Of a stretch of DNA of 64,000 bases, positions 25,248-34,049 are shown in pieces. The position numbers and the translations under genes are program-made. The notes under the pieces were generated by a model that ran no database searches, had not been told where the DNA came from, and saw only the letters and a list, made by a program, of their open reading frames with translations. Every line of letters starts with the position of its first letter. Positions within the stretch are counted from its first letter, which is position 1. Source of the DNA: Halospeciosus flavus (GTDB taxonomy: Archaea; Halobacteriota; Halobacteria; Halobacteriales; Halobacteriaceae); contig NZ_CP122312.1 in assembly GCF_029814175.1 (NCBI RefSeq), forward strand, positions 1,674,001 through 1,738,000, read 5' to 3'.

Positions 25248-26870
25248 CTAGGCCTCCAGTTTCTTCCGGAAGTAGATTCTCGAGACGATACCGATGGCGT
25301 AGAACGACAGGACGACGAGGAGCAGGACGAATGCCGTCCCCCACGCGAACCCGATGTTCTCGCCGACCCCGGCCGTGATGATGGCGTACAGTTGGTAGGG
25401 GAGCGCGCTCGTCGCCTGCAGGAGCGCGTCGTTGGTCACGAACGGAGGCGACGTCGTGAACTGGAACGACGCGAGGACGTTGGGGGCGTCACGCGGGAAC
25501 GGCGCACCCGCGGACACCAGCAGGATCGGTGCCGTCTCACCGGCGATTCGGCCGACGCCGAGGATGATGCCGGTGATGACGCCGGGCATCGCCGCCGGGA
25601 GGACGACGCTCTTGATGGTCTCCCACTGGCCGACGCCGAGTGCAGCGCTCGCGTCCCGGTAGGCGTCGGGGACGCTCTTCAGCGCCTCGCGGCTGGTGAT
25701 GATGACCAGCGGGAGGAGCATGAACCCGAGGACCAGTTGCCCGGCGAGGATGGACTGGCTGTTACCGAGCCGGGGGACGAGGAACGCCCAACCGAACAGG
25801 CCGTAGACGATACTCGGCGTCGACCAGAGTCCGTTGGTCGACACCTCGACGAGTTGGGTGAAGCGGCTCTGCTCGGCGTACTCCGTGAGGAAGACGGCCG
25901 CGCCGACGCCCAGCGGAACGGCGAACAGGATCGCGCCGACGACGAGCCACACCGTGCCGACGATGGCCGGCATGATGCCGTTGACGTCGTTCATCAGCGC
26001 GTAGCCGTTCATCACGAACGGCCAGTGGAACCAGAGTACCGGCCCGTCGATTATCAGGTAGCGGTCGATGGGCGGGACGTAGAAGTACGTCCAGTTGGCC
26101 CAGAAGAGACCCCACTGGATACCCTTGGTCGCCGGCCCCCACCCCTTGCTCACGACGTAGCCGACGAGCACGAGGAGGAGGGCGAGCATCGCGGCGGCGC
26201 TCGCGGAGATGAGGAGGTACGCGCCCGCCTCCTTCCCGCGGGTGCCGAACCCGCTGTAGGCGCGGGCAGCCATCCACGCGGTCAGGAAGCCGACGACGAT
26301 GGCGAGCACGGCGACGACGATGTCGCCGCGGAACGTCGCGGACGTCTGAATCGGCGTCCACGCCCATCCGGGAGCGATGACGCCGGTGACGACGACGAGA
26401 CCGGTCAGGAGTGTGAGTGCACCGGCCGGCAGCGTCGTGCCGAGGTCGCCGCGCGGGTAGACCGTGACGGCGGCCGCGCCGAGGGCGACCACCAGTCCGC
26501 CGAGCGGCCAGAGCGTCGAGAGACCGAGGGTCTGTGCGGCGAGGAGTCCGCCGACGACGAAGCCGACGAGCCCGAAGGTCACGGTCGGGACGAGACCGGC
26601 GGTCCGGTCGGGTTCCGAGCGGAGCATGCCCGCACGGGAGAAGCCGCCCACGACGAAGAGACCGAGTCCGACGGCCGTCAGGAGACCACCGATCCACTGG
26701 TAGAGGGGGAGTCCGGCGTAAACCGACTGCATGCGGAGCACCTGGAAGATGGCGAGCAGTCCCGCGACGACCGCGAGGAGCGACCCGCCGGAGAGGACGA
26801 TGGCCGCCTGGTCGAGTGTGGAGTTCCCCCGTTTGACGAGTTGGTTCTGGCTGTCGGTGTCCGTGCTCAT
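25248..26870 (-). CDS. pstA: Phosphate ABC transporter permease PstA, enlarged
   Basis: Permease subunit of the phosphate importer, 540 residues, nearly twice the bacterial length. The last 300 or so residues are canonical, with the ABC-permease EAA loop at SREALKSVPDAYRDASAALGVGQWETIKSVVLPAAMPGVITGIILGVGRIAGETAP. The first 210 or so residues form about six extra hydrophobic segments (for example LLAVVAGLLAIFQVL, GLLTAVGLGLFVVGG, LLTGLVVVTGVIAP, IVVAVLAIVVGFLTAWM) with no recognised domain. The start overlaps the pstC stop in ATGA. Confidence 0.92.
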   Translation of the reverse strand: MSTDTDSQNQLVKRGNSTLDQAAIVLSGGSLLAVVAGLLAIFQVLRMQSVYAGLPLYQWIGGLLTAVGLGLFVVGGFSRAGMLRSEPDRTAGLVPTVTFGLVGFVVGGLLAAQTLGLSTLWPLGGLVVALGAAAVTVYPRGDLGTTLPAGALTLLTGLVVVTGVIAPGWAWTPIQTSATFRGDIVVAVLAIVVGFLTAWMAARAYSGFGTRGKEAGAYLLISASAAAMLALLLVLVGYVVSKGWGPATKGIQWGLFWANWTYFYVPPIDRYLIIDGPVLWFHWPFVMNGYALMNDVNGIMPAIVGTVWLVVGAILFAVPLGVGAAVFLTEYAEQSRFTQLVEVSTNGLWSTPSIVYGLFGWAFLVPRLGNSQSILAGQLVLGFMLLPLVIITSREALKSVPDAYRDASAALGVGQWETIKSVVLPAAMPGVITGIILGVGRIAGETAPILLVSAGAPFPRDAPNVLASFQFTTSPPFVTNDALLQATSALPYQLYAIITAGVGENIGFAWGTAFVLLLVVLSFYAIGIVSRIYFRKKLEA

Positions 26871-27934
26871 GCTTCACCTCCGAGTTTCTGGCGCATGCGC
26901 GCCTCGACGTACAGCGAACCGAGGCTGAGCGCGAGGACCGTCACGAACAGGACGACGCCCGCCGCGAACAGTGCGTTCATGTGATAGCCCGAGGCGATGC
27001 CGTACTGGCTCGCGATGAGGCTGGTGAGCGTCTCCTGACCCTTCGGCCCGAACACGTCGTAGAGTGGGTCGGGTAGTGTTTGCGTGTGCGCGAGCATGAC
27101 CGTCACGGCCATGGTCTCGCCGACGGCGCGACCGACGCCGAGGATGACGGCGGCCGAGACGCCCGAGAAGGCCGCGGGGAGGGTGACGCTGGTGATGGTC
27201 TGCCACCCGGTCGCCCCGAGGGCGATGGAGCCGTCTTTCATGTCGTCCGGGACGGCGTCGAGGGCGTCCTCGGCGACGGAGACGACGGTCGGGAGCGCCA
27301 TCAGTCCGATGACGAGTCCCGCGCCGAAGAGACTCCCGTAGGTCGGGAGCGAGAGTTCACGCATCATGTAGTCGTTCACGATGACGAAACCGAGGAAACC
27401 GTAGACGATAGAGGGAATGCCGGCGAGTACCTCGATGGCGGGCTTGATGACTTCGCGCGCCCACCGTGGTGCGATTTCGCTGACGAACAGCGCACCCGAG
27501 ATACCGAGCGGGCCCGCGATACACATGGCGAGGATGGTCGTCAGGAACGTCCCCCACATCATCGGGACGAGCGAGAAGAGTTCCCGACTCGGCGACCACA
27601 TCGTCTCGCCGACGTGTGTCAGCAGGTCGAGCCCCATCAGTCGGAAGACGGGGAACGACTGGACGAGGAGGTAGACCGTGATGAGTCCGAGAATCACGAC
27701 CGTCGAGACGGTCATCAGCGCCATCACGACCTTCGCCGTCGCCTCCTGGTAGACGACCCACCCGTACGCGATGACGGCGAGGAAGCCCAGGAGGGGGTAG
27801 ATAGTCACCGCGGGGAGGACGAGGAAGGCGGCGACCGTCGCCAGGATGGTCACCGCGCTGGCGACGCCGATGCGCTTCGTCCCCGCGTCGAACTGCTCGA
27901 AGCGACCGAACGGGAGGCCGTCGGTGGCGCTCAT
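26867..27934 (-). CDS. pstC: Phosphate ABC transporter permease PstC
   Basis: Second permease subunit, 355 residues, with about eight hydrophobic segments. The EAA loop is AEDALDAVPDDMKDGSIALGATGWQTITSVTLPAAFSGVSAAVILGVGRAVGETMAV. The periplasmic segment SPSRELFSLVPMMWGTFLTT is typical of PstC. It follows pstS by 52 bases and overlaps pstA by four, within the operon pstS-pstS-pstC-pstA-pstB-phoU. Confidence 0.94.
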   Translation of the reverse strand: MSATDGLPFGRFEQFDAGTKRIGVASAVTILATVAAFLVLPAVTIYPLLGFLAVIAYGWVVYQEATAKVVMALMTVSTVVILGLITVYLLVQSFPVFRLMGLDLLTHVGETMWSPSRELFSLVPMMWGTFLTTILAMCIAGPLGISGALFVSEIAPRWAREVIKPAIEVLAGIPSIVYGFLGFVIVNDYMMRELSLPTYGSLFGAGLVIGLMALPTVVSVAEDALDAVPDDMKDGSIALGATGWQTITSVTLPAAFSGVSAAVILGVGRAVGETMAVTVMLAHTQTLPDPLYDVFGPKGQETLTSLIASQYGIASGYHMNALFAAGVVLFVTVLALSLGSLYVEARMRQKLGGEA

Positions 27935-27986
27935 CGTTGTCGACCTCTCCGGGGCCGATTGTCTTTCTGTCGATACGCTCCAGTCA

Positions 27987-29081
27987 TCACTGTGTGCTCG
28001 GGAGCTTCGAGAGTTGGTTTTTCTGTCGCTCGTCCGTCAGCGCCGCGTAGCCGGAGGTCTTCACGAAGTTCTCCTGGCCGAAGTCGCTGATGATCATCCG
28101 GAGGTAGGCCGCCTCCTGCTTCGAAGTGCCCTCGTAGGTGTACATGTGGAGGTCACGCGAGAGCGGGTAGTCCTTGTCGGCGAGGTTCTTCCCGGGGACG
28201 AACTTCTTCCCGTCGAAGGTGAGCGAGATGGCGGGCGTCTGCTCGGTGACGAAGGCCAGCGCCATGTACGCGATGGCGTTCGTCGAGTTGGCGACGACGG
28301 TCTTCACCTGCTGGTTCTGTCCCTTCCGGAGGTCGACGCCCGGAATCGGCTCGTTCGCGTTCCCGTAGAGGTTCAGGCGGAACGCGGTGTCCGTCCCGGA
28401 CCCCTCCGCACGACCGACGACCTGGATGGACTTCGACTCGCCCTCGTAGCCGGGGACGTCCTTCCAGTCGGTGATGTCGCCCTTGTAGATCGCCTTCAGG
28501 GTTTCTGCGGTGATCCCGGTGACGCCCGCGTTGTAGACCTCCTGACTGACGACGATTGGCTGGGCGTCGACGCCGACGACGTGGTCGGTGTACTTCGAGA
28601 GTTCTTCCTCGGAGAGGTCCGGCATCTCCGCGGAGACCGGTGCACTGGAGTTGCCGATGTCGACCTGCCCCTTCAGGAGTTTCTCCATCCCCGTCCCGGA
28701 GTGGCTCAGGCCGACGGTGACGTTGTACGGCGCGGTACCGCCGTCGCCAGACTCGAAGCCGTAGAGTCCCGCCCAGTAGTCGGCGAGTGCTTTCTGCGTG
28801 TCGATACCGTACTGGCTCGGGCCCCAGTACTCCTCGTCGGAGGCCGGTGGGTTCGAGTTCCAGTACGACGCCGCAGTGTTCGCGATGGGGTACACCGTCG
28901 ACGACCCACCCGCCTTCAGCAAGTCGGTCGTCCCCCCGCCGCCACCACCGCCGCCGCCGCTGGTGTCGGCGCCGCCGCTCCCGGGCGGCGTCTTACTGGT
29001 GCTGATACAACCGGCGAACGATGCCGCGAGACCGGCCCCACCTGCCAGGACCGTGCGCCGAGAAACCGGCTTGTCGGTCAT
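27987..29081 (-). CDS. pstS: Phosphate-binding lipoprotein PstS, copy 1
   Basis: Periplasm-side phosphate receptor, 364 residues. A twin-arginine signal (SRRTVLAGGAGLAASFAGC) places the lipid-anchored Cys at residue 25, followed by a Gly/Thr linker. Phosphate-binding loops are GGSSTVYPIANTAA, LSHSGTGMEKL, and GRAEGSGTDTAF. I chose the ATG at 29081 because TATTTATTT is centred about 27 bases upstream, and it puts the twin arginines close to the N-terminus; another in-frame ATG at 29099 would sit almost inside the TATA region. The adjacent gene upstream is a close paralogue. Confidence 0.92.
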   Translation of the reverse strand: MTDKPVSRRTVLAGGAGLAASFAGCISTSKTPPGSGGADTSGGGGGGGGGTTDLLKAGGSSTVYPIANTAASYWNSNPPASDEEYWGPSQYGIDTQKALADYWAGLYGFESGDGGTAPYNVTVGLSHSGTGMEKLLKGQVDIGNSSAPVSAEMPDLSEEELSKYTDHVVGVDAQPIVVSQEVYNAGVTGITAETLKAIYKGDITDWKDVPGYEGESKSIQVVGRAEGSGTDTAFRLNLYGNANEPIPGVDLRKGQNQQVKTVVANSTNAIAYMALAFVTEQTPAISLTFDGKKFVPGKNLADKDYPLSRDLHMYTYEGTSKQEAAYLRMIISDFGQENFVKTSGYAALTDERQKNQLSKLPSTQ

Positions 29082-29140
29082 CACTTGACCCAAAGCCATT
29101 TCTAAATAAATACCCTGCTATTATCGCTACATAGGACTAT
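29082..29140 (-). promoter_or_regulatory. Internal promoter before pstS copy 1
   Basis: The 107 bases between the two pstS genes are AT-rich. On the minus strand TATTTATTT (about 29103-29112) sits 27 bases from the ATG at 29081, and a second TATA-like CTATATAG lies further upstream. The operon can therefore probably be transcribed without copy 2. Confidence 0.55.
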
Positions 29141-29188
29141 ATAGACAACGGGAGACACGGGAAGCGGTTGCAGAGCGAAGTGCCCCTC

Positions 29189-30292
29189 TCAGACCCGCTC
29201 CGGCAACTTCGCGCGCTCTTCTCTCTGACGTTCGTCGGTGAGTGCCACGTAGTTGTTCGGCGTCACGAAGTTCTCCTGGCCGAAGTCGCTGATGATCAGG
29301 TCAAGGAAGGCAGCCTCCTGTTTCGAGGTTCCCTCGTAGGTGTACATGTGGAGGTCACGCGCCAGCGGGTAGTCGCGGTCGGCGAGGTTCTTCCCGTACT
29401 CGTAGAGGGTGTCACCGATCTGGAGGCCGATTGGTGGGACCTGACCGTCCGGTTCGACGAAGGCGAGCGCGAGGTAGGCGACGGCGTTGTCGGAGTTGGC
29501 GACGACGGTCTTCACCTGCTGGTTCTGTCCCTTCCGGAGGTCGACACCCGGCATCGGCGCGTTCGGGCCGCCGAGGACGTTCACGCGGAACGCGGTGTCC
29601 GTCCCGGACCCCTCCGCACGGCCGACGGCCTGGATGGACTTGTCGGGTCCGCCGAGTTCCGACCAGTTCGTGATCTCCCCCTCGTAGATACCCCGGAGTT
29701 CCTCGATGGTGAGCGTCGCGACGCCAGCCTCGTAGATTTCGCGGCTGACGACGATGGGCTGGGCGTCGACGCCGACCACGTGATCCGTGAACTTCGAGAG
29801 CTCTTCTTCGCTCGCCTCCGGGAGCTCCGCAGCGACCGGCGCGCTGGAGTTCCCGATGTCGATCTGTCCGCGTCTCACCTTCTCGATGCCCGTCCCGGAG
29901 TGGCTCAACCCGACCGTCGCGACGAACGGAGCGGACCCACCCGCCGACGAGTCGAAGCCGTAGAGCCCACCCCAGTAGTCGGCGAGCGCTTTCTGCGTGT
30001 CGATGCCGTACTGGCTCGGTCCCCAGTACTCCTTATCGGAGGCCGGCGGGTTCGAGTTCCAGTAGGACGCCGCCGTGCTCGCGATGGGGTACACCGTCGA
30101 CGATCCGCCCGCCTTCAGCGGCGTGACGTTCTCACTCGTCGTCGACCCGGTCGGGTTCGTCGTCCCGTCCGAACCCAGCTGCTGTGTTCCACTTCCCCCG
30201 GTACAACCTGCGAGCGCCCCGATTCCGACGATGCCGGCGCCGGACAGAATCGATCGCCGCGAGACGCTGTCGTTCTCGGTCTGTCGAACCAT
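29189..30292 (-). CDS. pstS: Phosphate-binding lipoprotein PstS, copy 2
   Basis: Paralogue of the preceding gene, 367 residues. Tat signal with lipobox SRRSILSGAGIVGIGALAGC, lipidated Cys30, then a Thr/Ser/Gly linker. The mature part is largely identical in long blocks (YWNSNPPASD, EYWGPSQYGIDTQKALADYW, VDLRKGQNQQVKTVVANS, DLHMYTYEGTSKQEAA, LIISDFGQENF), so it arose by tandem duplication. The two copies differ most in the linker and around residues 200-290, which may alter affinity. GATATATACC lies about 48 bases upstream of the ATG on the minus strand. It is the first gene of the pst cluster. Confidence 0.93.
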   Translation of the reverse strand: MVRQTENDSVSRRSILSGAGIVGIGALAGCTGGSGTQQLGSDGTTNPTGSTTSENVTPLKAGGSSTVYPIASTAASYWNSNPPASDKEYWGPSQYGIDTQKALADYWGGLYGFDSSAGGSAPFVATVGLSHSGTGIEKVRRGQIDIGNSSAPVAAELPEASEEELSKFTDHVVGVDAQPIVVSREIYEAGVATLTIEELRGIYEGEITNWSELGGPDKSIQAVGRAEGSGTDTAFRVNVLGGPNAPMPGVDLRKGQNQQVKTVVANSDNAVAYLALAFVEPDGQVPPIGLQIGDTLYEYGKNLADRDYPLARDLHMYTYEGTSKQEAAFLDLIISDFGQENFVTPNNYVALTDERQREERAKLPERV

Positions 30293-30507
30293 CGAGTGAA
30301 GCGTGTCGAGAGGGACGTATGTACGCTGCTATGAGGTATATATCTCGGCCCGAAAACCCACTTGTAGCCACATATCTCTATATTCCTCTCCATATCCCTC
30401 TAGAGCAGAACGTATTGGACCGCAATCTCTCACTACGTGCCGGTAGAAAGTGTTTTGGGAAATATATAGACGAGAGAATTAATATAGTGCCTCCCCAATG
30501 GACGAGT
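30293..30507. promoter_or_regulatory. Divergent pst / PhoU-regulator control region
   Basis: 215 bases between pstS copy 2 (minus) and the AbrB-PhoU gene (plus), clearly AT-richer than the genes. Minus-strand TATA candidate GATATATACC near 30337-30346; plus-strand candidates AAATATATAG (30460-30469) and TTAATATAG (30479-30487). Between them CATATCTCTA and CATATCCCTCTA recur about 22 bases apart (30370-30403), possible binding sites for a phosphate-responsive regulator. Confidence 0.5.
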
Positions 30508-31512
30508 ATGGAACGACGGAAAGTGCAGGTCACCGGCGGGTCGACCTACACGGTCTCCATTCCGAAAGACTGGGCGCGAGAACACGACGTGAGCGCCGGC
30601 GACGAGGTCGGTTTCCAGCCGGACGGCAACTCCCTCCTCCTCACCCCGATCACCGACGACGAACCCGTCCGCGGGAGCATCGACATCTCCGGACTCGAAG
30701 GCGACGAACTCGTCCGGACGGTCGTCACGATGTACGTCAGTGGTTTCGACGTCCTCGAACTGGAGGCGAACCGCATCACTTCCGGTCAGCGGCGCTCGAT
30801 TCGGAACGCGACCCAGGGACTCGTCGGCCTCGAAGTGCTGGAGGAGACCGGCGACCGCGTCGTCGTCCAGGACCTCCTCGACTCGGCGGAGTTCTCCGTC
30901 CACAACGCGGTCAGCCGAATGCGACTCATCGCGCTCTCGATGCTCGACGACGCCGTGACCGCACTCGTCGAACACGACCCCGACCTCGCGCGGGACGTCG
31001 TCGAGCGCGACGACGACATGGACCGCCTCTGGTTCATGGTCTCGCGGGTGTTCCGTAGCTCTCTGCGGTCGCCCGAGGCCGCCCAAGACATCGGTCTCGA
31101 CCGCGAGACGTGCTTCGACTACCACTCCAGCGGACGACAACTCGAACGCATCGCCGACCACGCGACGAAGATGGCGAACGTCGCGCTCGACATGGACGAG
31201 GCGATTCCTGCCGACGTCGGAGACGGCGTCGAAGACCTCCACGCGGACGCGACGGAAGTCATCGACACCGCGATGGAGGCCCTGTTCGAGGAGGACTCGG
31301 AGACGGCGACCGACCTCGCCAACGAGGCGCGGGCGCGCGTTCCGGGTATCGACGAGCACACGCGCGCGATAGACGACCTCCTCCGGGACCTCGAACCGCG
31401 ACAGGCCCAGCAACTCAGCCTCATCGTCGACTCGCTCTCGCGGTGTGCCGACTACGGCGGGAACGTCGCCGAGACGGCCCTCCAGAAGGCCGCCCCGTCG
31501 CCGAATCCCTGA
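30508..31512 (+). CDS. AbrB-domain PhoU-like phosphate regulator
   Basis: Regulator of 334 residues. Residues 1-45 are a SpoVT-AbrB DNA-binding domain (MERRKVQVTGGSTYTVSIPKDWAREHDVSAGDEVGFQPDGNSLLLTP). The rest is helical PhoU-like, with EFSVHNAVSRMRLIALSMLDDAV, QLERIADHATKMANVAL and a second half ending in SLIVDSLSRCADYGGNVAETAL. Because it couples a DNA-binding domain to a PhoU domain and diverges from the pst operon, it is the likely transcriptional regulator of phosphate uptake in this organism (inference). The start at 30508 is followed directly by the AbrB fold; the frame upstream is not conserved. Confidence 0.85.
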   Translation: MERRKVQVTGGSTYTVSIPKDWAREHDVSAGDEVGFQPDGNSLLLTPITDDEPVRGSIDISGLEGDELVRTVVTMYVSGFDVLELEANRITSGQRRSIRNATQGLVGLEVLEETGDRVVVQDLLDSAEFSVHNAVSRMRLIALSMLDDAVTALVEHDPDLARDVVERDDDMDRLWFMVSRVFRSSLRSPEAAQDIGLDRETCFDYHSSGRQLERIADHATKMANVALDMDEAIPADVGDGVEDLHADATEVIDTAMEALFEEDSETATDLANEARARVPGIDEHTRAIDDLLRDLEPRQAQQLSLIVDSLSRCADYGGNVAETALQKAAPSPNP

Positions 31513-31602
31513 ATCGGCTGGTTCCCCCGCCAATCCCTCAGCTACCGGCAATCACTCGCGCGGAGGAACACCCTTTACCCATTCCTTCTCCTACACGACC
31601 CC

Positions 31603-32583
31603 ATGCCCGAGCAGACCACCGAATTCCCGGCGTACCTCGACGTCGACTACACCGACGGCGAGGGCGAGACACCCGAGGATTATCCGACGCTCGAAGACAA
31701 GATCGAGAAGGCTATCGAGGTCACGAAGACGGGCCTCGAAGAGTACAAGAACCCGGCCATCATGTGGACGGGCGGGAAGGACTCGACGCTCACGCTCTAC
31801 TTCGTCAAGGAGGTCGCCGAGCAGTACGGCTACGAACTACCGCCGACCATCTTCATCGACCACTTCCAGCACTTCGACTCGCTGCTGGACTTCGTCGAGA
31901 AGTGGGCCGACGAGTGGGACCTCGACGTCATCTACGCGCGTAACGAGGACGTCGGCGACTACGTCGAAGAGAACGACCTCGAACCCGGCGACGACATCCC
32001 GGTCGACGAACTCTCCGAGCACAACCGACACCACATCCGCGACATCCTCGAGTACGAGGAGGACACCTTCCCCTTCCTGCTCGACACCTACGTCGGCAAC
32101 CACCTGCTGAAGACGGTCGCGCTCAACGACGCCCTCGAAGAGCACGACGTCGACGGCATCTTCTCCGGCATCCGCTGGGACGAGCAGGAGGCCCGCGCCG
32201 ACGAGACGTTCTTCAGTCCGCGTCACGACCCGGACATCTACCCGCCCCACGACCGCATCCAGCCGATCCTCCAGTTCGACGAGGCCGCCGTCTGGGACGC
32301 CTTCTGGAACTACGTCGTCCCCGACACGGTCGAGGAGTACCCCGACGACGGCTACGTCCCCCAGTCCTACGACGACCTGCCGAACGACCTCTCCCACGAG
32401 GACATCCCCGTGAGTCCGAAGTACTTCAAGGGCTTCCGCTCGCTGGGTTCGGAGGTCTCCACGGACAAGGCTGACGACGAACCCGCCTGGCTCCAGGACC
32501 TCGAAGGGACGACCGAGCGCGCCGGTCGCGCCCAGGACAAGGAGGACCTCATGGAGCGCCTCCGCGACCTCGGCTACATGTAG
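31603..32583 (+). CDS. PP-loop enzyme, CysD/PAPS-reductase-like
   Basis: ATP pyrophosphatase-type protein, 326 residues, with the PP-loop WTGGKDSTL at 55-63. The C-terminal SPKYFKGFRSLGSEV ... TTERAGRAQDKE segment matches CysD, the small subunit of ATP sulfurylase (GFRSLG ... SERQGR). The usual annotation is phosphoadenosine phosphosulfate reductase family, but the conserved catalytic Cys of such reductases is not visible. No cysN, cysC or cysH gene lies nearby, so adenylation of sulfate is doubtful; another adenylating role is possible. CCCTTTACCC lies about 27 bases upstream of the ATG. A hairpin with T-run follows. Confidence 0.75.
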   Translation: MPEQTTEFPAYLDVDYTDGEGETPEDYPTLEDKIEKAIEVTKTGLEEYKNPAIMWTGGKDSTLTLYFVKEVAEQYGYELPPTIFIDHFQHFDSLLDFVEKWADEWDLDVIYARNEDVGDYVEENDLEPGDDIPVDELSEHNRHHIRDILEYEEDTFPFLLDTYVGNHLLKTVALNDALEEHDVDGIFSGIRWDEQEARADETFFSPRHDPDIYPPHDRIQPILQFDEAAVWDAFWNYVVPDTVEEYPDDGYVPQSYDDLPNDLSHEDIPVSPKYFKGFRSLGSEVSTDKADDEPAWLQDLEGTTERAGRAQDKEDLMERLRDLGYM

Positions 32584-32588
32584 GCGCC

Positions 32589-32632
32589 GGGCGGTCGCTC
32601 CCCGAGCGACGCCCACACGGACGAACCTTTTT
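32589..32632 (+). terminator. Hairpin plus T-run after the PP-loop gene
   Basis: GGGCGGTCGCT (32589-32599) pairs with AGCGACGCCC (32604-32613), with one bulged G and a loop of four bases. Fifteen bases later comes the run TTTTT (32628-32632). Plausible transcription terminator for the upstream gene. Confidence 0.55.
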
Positions 32633-32776
32633 CTGCGAAGCCGCGACCAGTCCACCCCATCCGCAGAGGAGTGCCCGGAACGGTTTCGCGGGAGTGCGGC
32701 CACCCGTTTCGGAGAAGTCGTGCCGCCTGTCCGCCATCCACCCCTATGCACCCCGCTCGTCACCGCGCCCGCTCCC

Positions 32777-33262
32777 TCACCCGTCGTGCCCGTCGAGTTC
32801 CGCGTCCATCTTGAGTCGACGGACGTCGTAGCCGCGGGACTCGTAGAGCGCACGGGCCGACTCGTTCTCCCGGTTCACCGAGAGCGTGACGCGTTCGCAC
32901 CCCTCCTCGCGTGCCCACGACTCGGCCGCGTCCAGCAGCGCGGTCGCGACGCCCGCACCACGGTGGTCGGGCGCGACGTACACCTCGCCGACGTTCCCCG
33001 AGGGACCACGGGCGAACACCGGCGGCGACGGTTTCCGCTCGACCGTCGCGTAGCCGACGAGGTCACCCGCCACGACCGCGACGAAGGTCGCGACGTCGTC
33101 GTCCGCGAACCGGTCGTGGCGGTACGCCAGCGCGTCCGGCCGGAGGTCACCGTCGGCGAGTTCGTTGTACGAGTCGAGGTCCGCCATCTCCCGCGCGAAC
33201 GGGAACCAGAGGTCGTCGACGAGCGTCGGGACCTCGCCCTCTCGGAGTTCGCGTACCTGCAT
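32777..33262 (-). CDS. GNAT-family N-acetyltransferase
   Basis: Acetyl-CoA-dependent transferase, 161 residues. The acetyl-CoA motif is VGEVYVAPDHRGAGVATALLDAAESWAREEGCERVTLSVNRENESARALYESRGYDVRRLKM, complete from beta 4 to the C-terminus. The N-terminal part (MQVRELREGEVPTLVDDLWFPFAREM) determines the substrate, which is unknown. The ATG at 33262 has GGCTTTAGTC about 27 bases upstream on its strand; the longer frame is not conserved. Confidence 0.85.
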   Translation of the reverse strand: MQVRELREGEVPTLVDDLWFPFAREMADLDSYNELADGDLRPDALAYRHDRFADDDVATFVAVVAGDLVGYATVERKPSPPVFARGPSGNVGEVYVAPDHRGAGVATALLDAAESWAREEGCERVTLSVNRENESARALYESRGYDVRRLKMDAELDGHDG

Positions 33263-33311
33263 ACGCGACCCGTCAGAACGCGAGACTAAAGCCGTTCTGC
33301 CGCGTCTCCGC

Positions 33312-33932
33312 TCAGGAACGCGACTCGACGTCGGACTCGCCCAGTGCAACCCAGTCCTCGACGCCGAGCACGACGGCGCGCGTCGCCGTGTCGAGCGCAC
33401 GCTCCCAGTCGTCGTCCATCCGGCAGAACTCGGCGAGCAGGTCGGCGCCACGCTGGACGTCGGGTTCCGTCTCGCTCCGGAGGTCCTGCAGGATGTCGGC
33501 GCGGCGGCTCTCGCCGTGGTGTGCGAAGGACGCTTCGAGTCGCGCCAGCGCCCGCGACTCGACGAGGGCGCGGCCGACGAACCCGCCCCCGAGGCGTTCG
33601 GCCGGGTTACGAACGTCCCGGAGGTACTCGTCGAGTCCGCTGTCGGTCGACTCGACCGACTCGTCGGGCAGTTCCGCGAGGAGTCGCTCGTAGTGTTGGG
33701 CCTCCCGCTCGGCCACGTCGACGTAGGTGTCGTGGAGGACGTCGTCCACGGCCCCCTCGGCCCACGCCGCGAACCTGTCGCGAGCGGCCGCATCGCTCCT
33801 CGCCGCCGCGCGGAGTGCGGACTCCGCCGTGAAGCCGCCGGCCGGCGTGTCGGCCGCGAGCGCGCTATCGAGTCGTTCGAGTTCTGCCCCGGCCGACGTC
33901 TCGACGGCGGCGAGGAACTCCTCCGGAGTCAT
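33312..33932 (-). CDS. Helical protein of unknown function, ferritin-like pattern
   Basis: Protein of 206 residues, almost entirely alpha-helical and acidic. A segment VDVAEREAQHYERLLAELP contains an E-x3-HxxE arrangement reminiscent of ferritin/rubrerythrin-like bundles, but a full pair of ExxH metal motifs is not evident. ALARLEASFAHHGESRRADILQDLRS forms another long helix. I do not recognise a family securely. The start at 33932 is the second candidate ATG in the frame; an upstream one (33974) would add 14 less acidic residues. It may be cotranscribed with the GNAT gene 49 bases downstream. Confidence 0.6.
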   Translation of the reverse strand: MTPEEFLAAVETSAGAELERLDSALAADTPAGGFTAESALRAAARSDAAARDRFAAWAEGAVDDVLHDTYVDVAEREAQHYERLLAELPDESVESTDSGLDEYLRDVRNPAERLGGGFVGRALVESRALARLEASFAHHGESRRADILQDLRSETEPDVQRGADLLAEFCRMDDDWERALDTATRAVVLGVEDWVALGESDVESRS

Positions 33933-34049
33933 ACCGGCGACTACGCGTTCATCGCCAATCAACGTTCCCGCCACGAGGACGCGCGCGACCGGTGTAGAAA
34001 GCTCTCCGCTCGTCCGCTGGACCCGGCGAGACTACCAGTAGTCGTCTCG

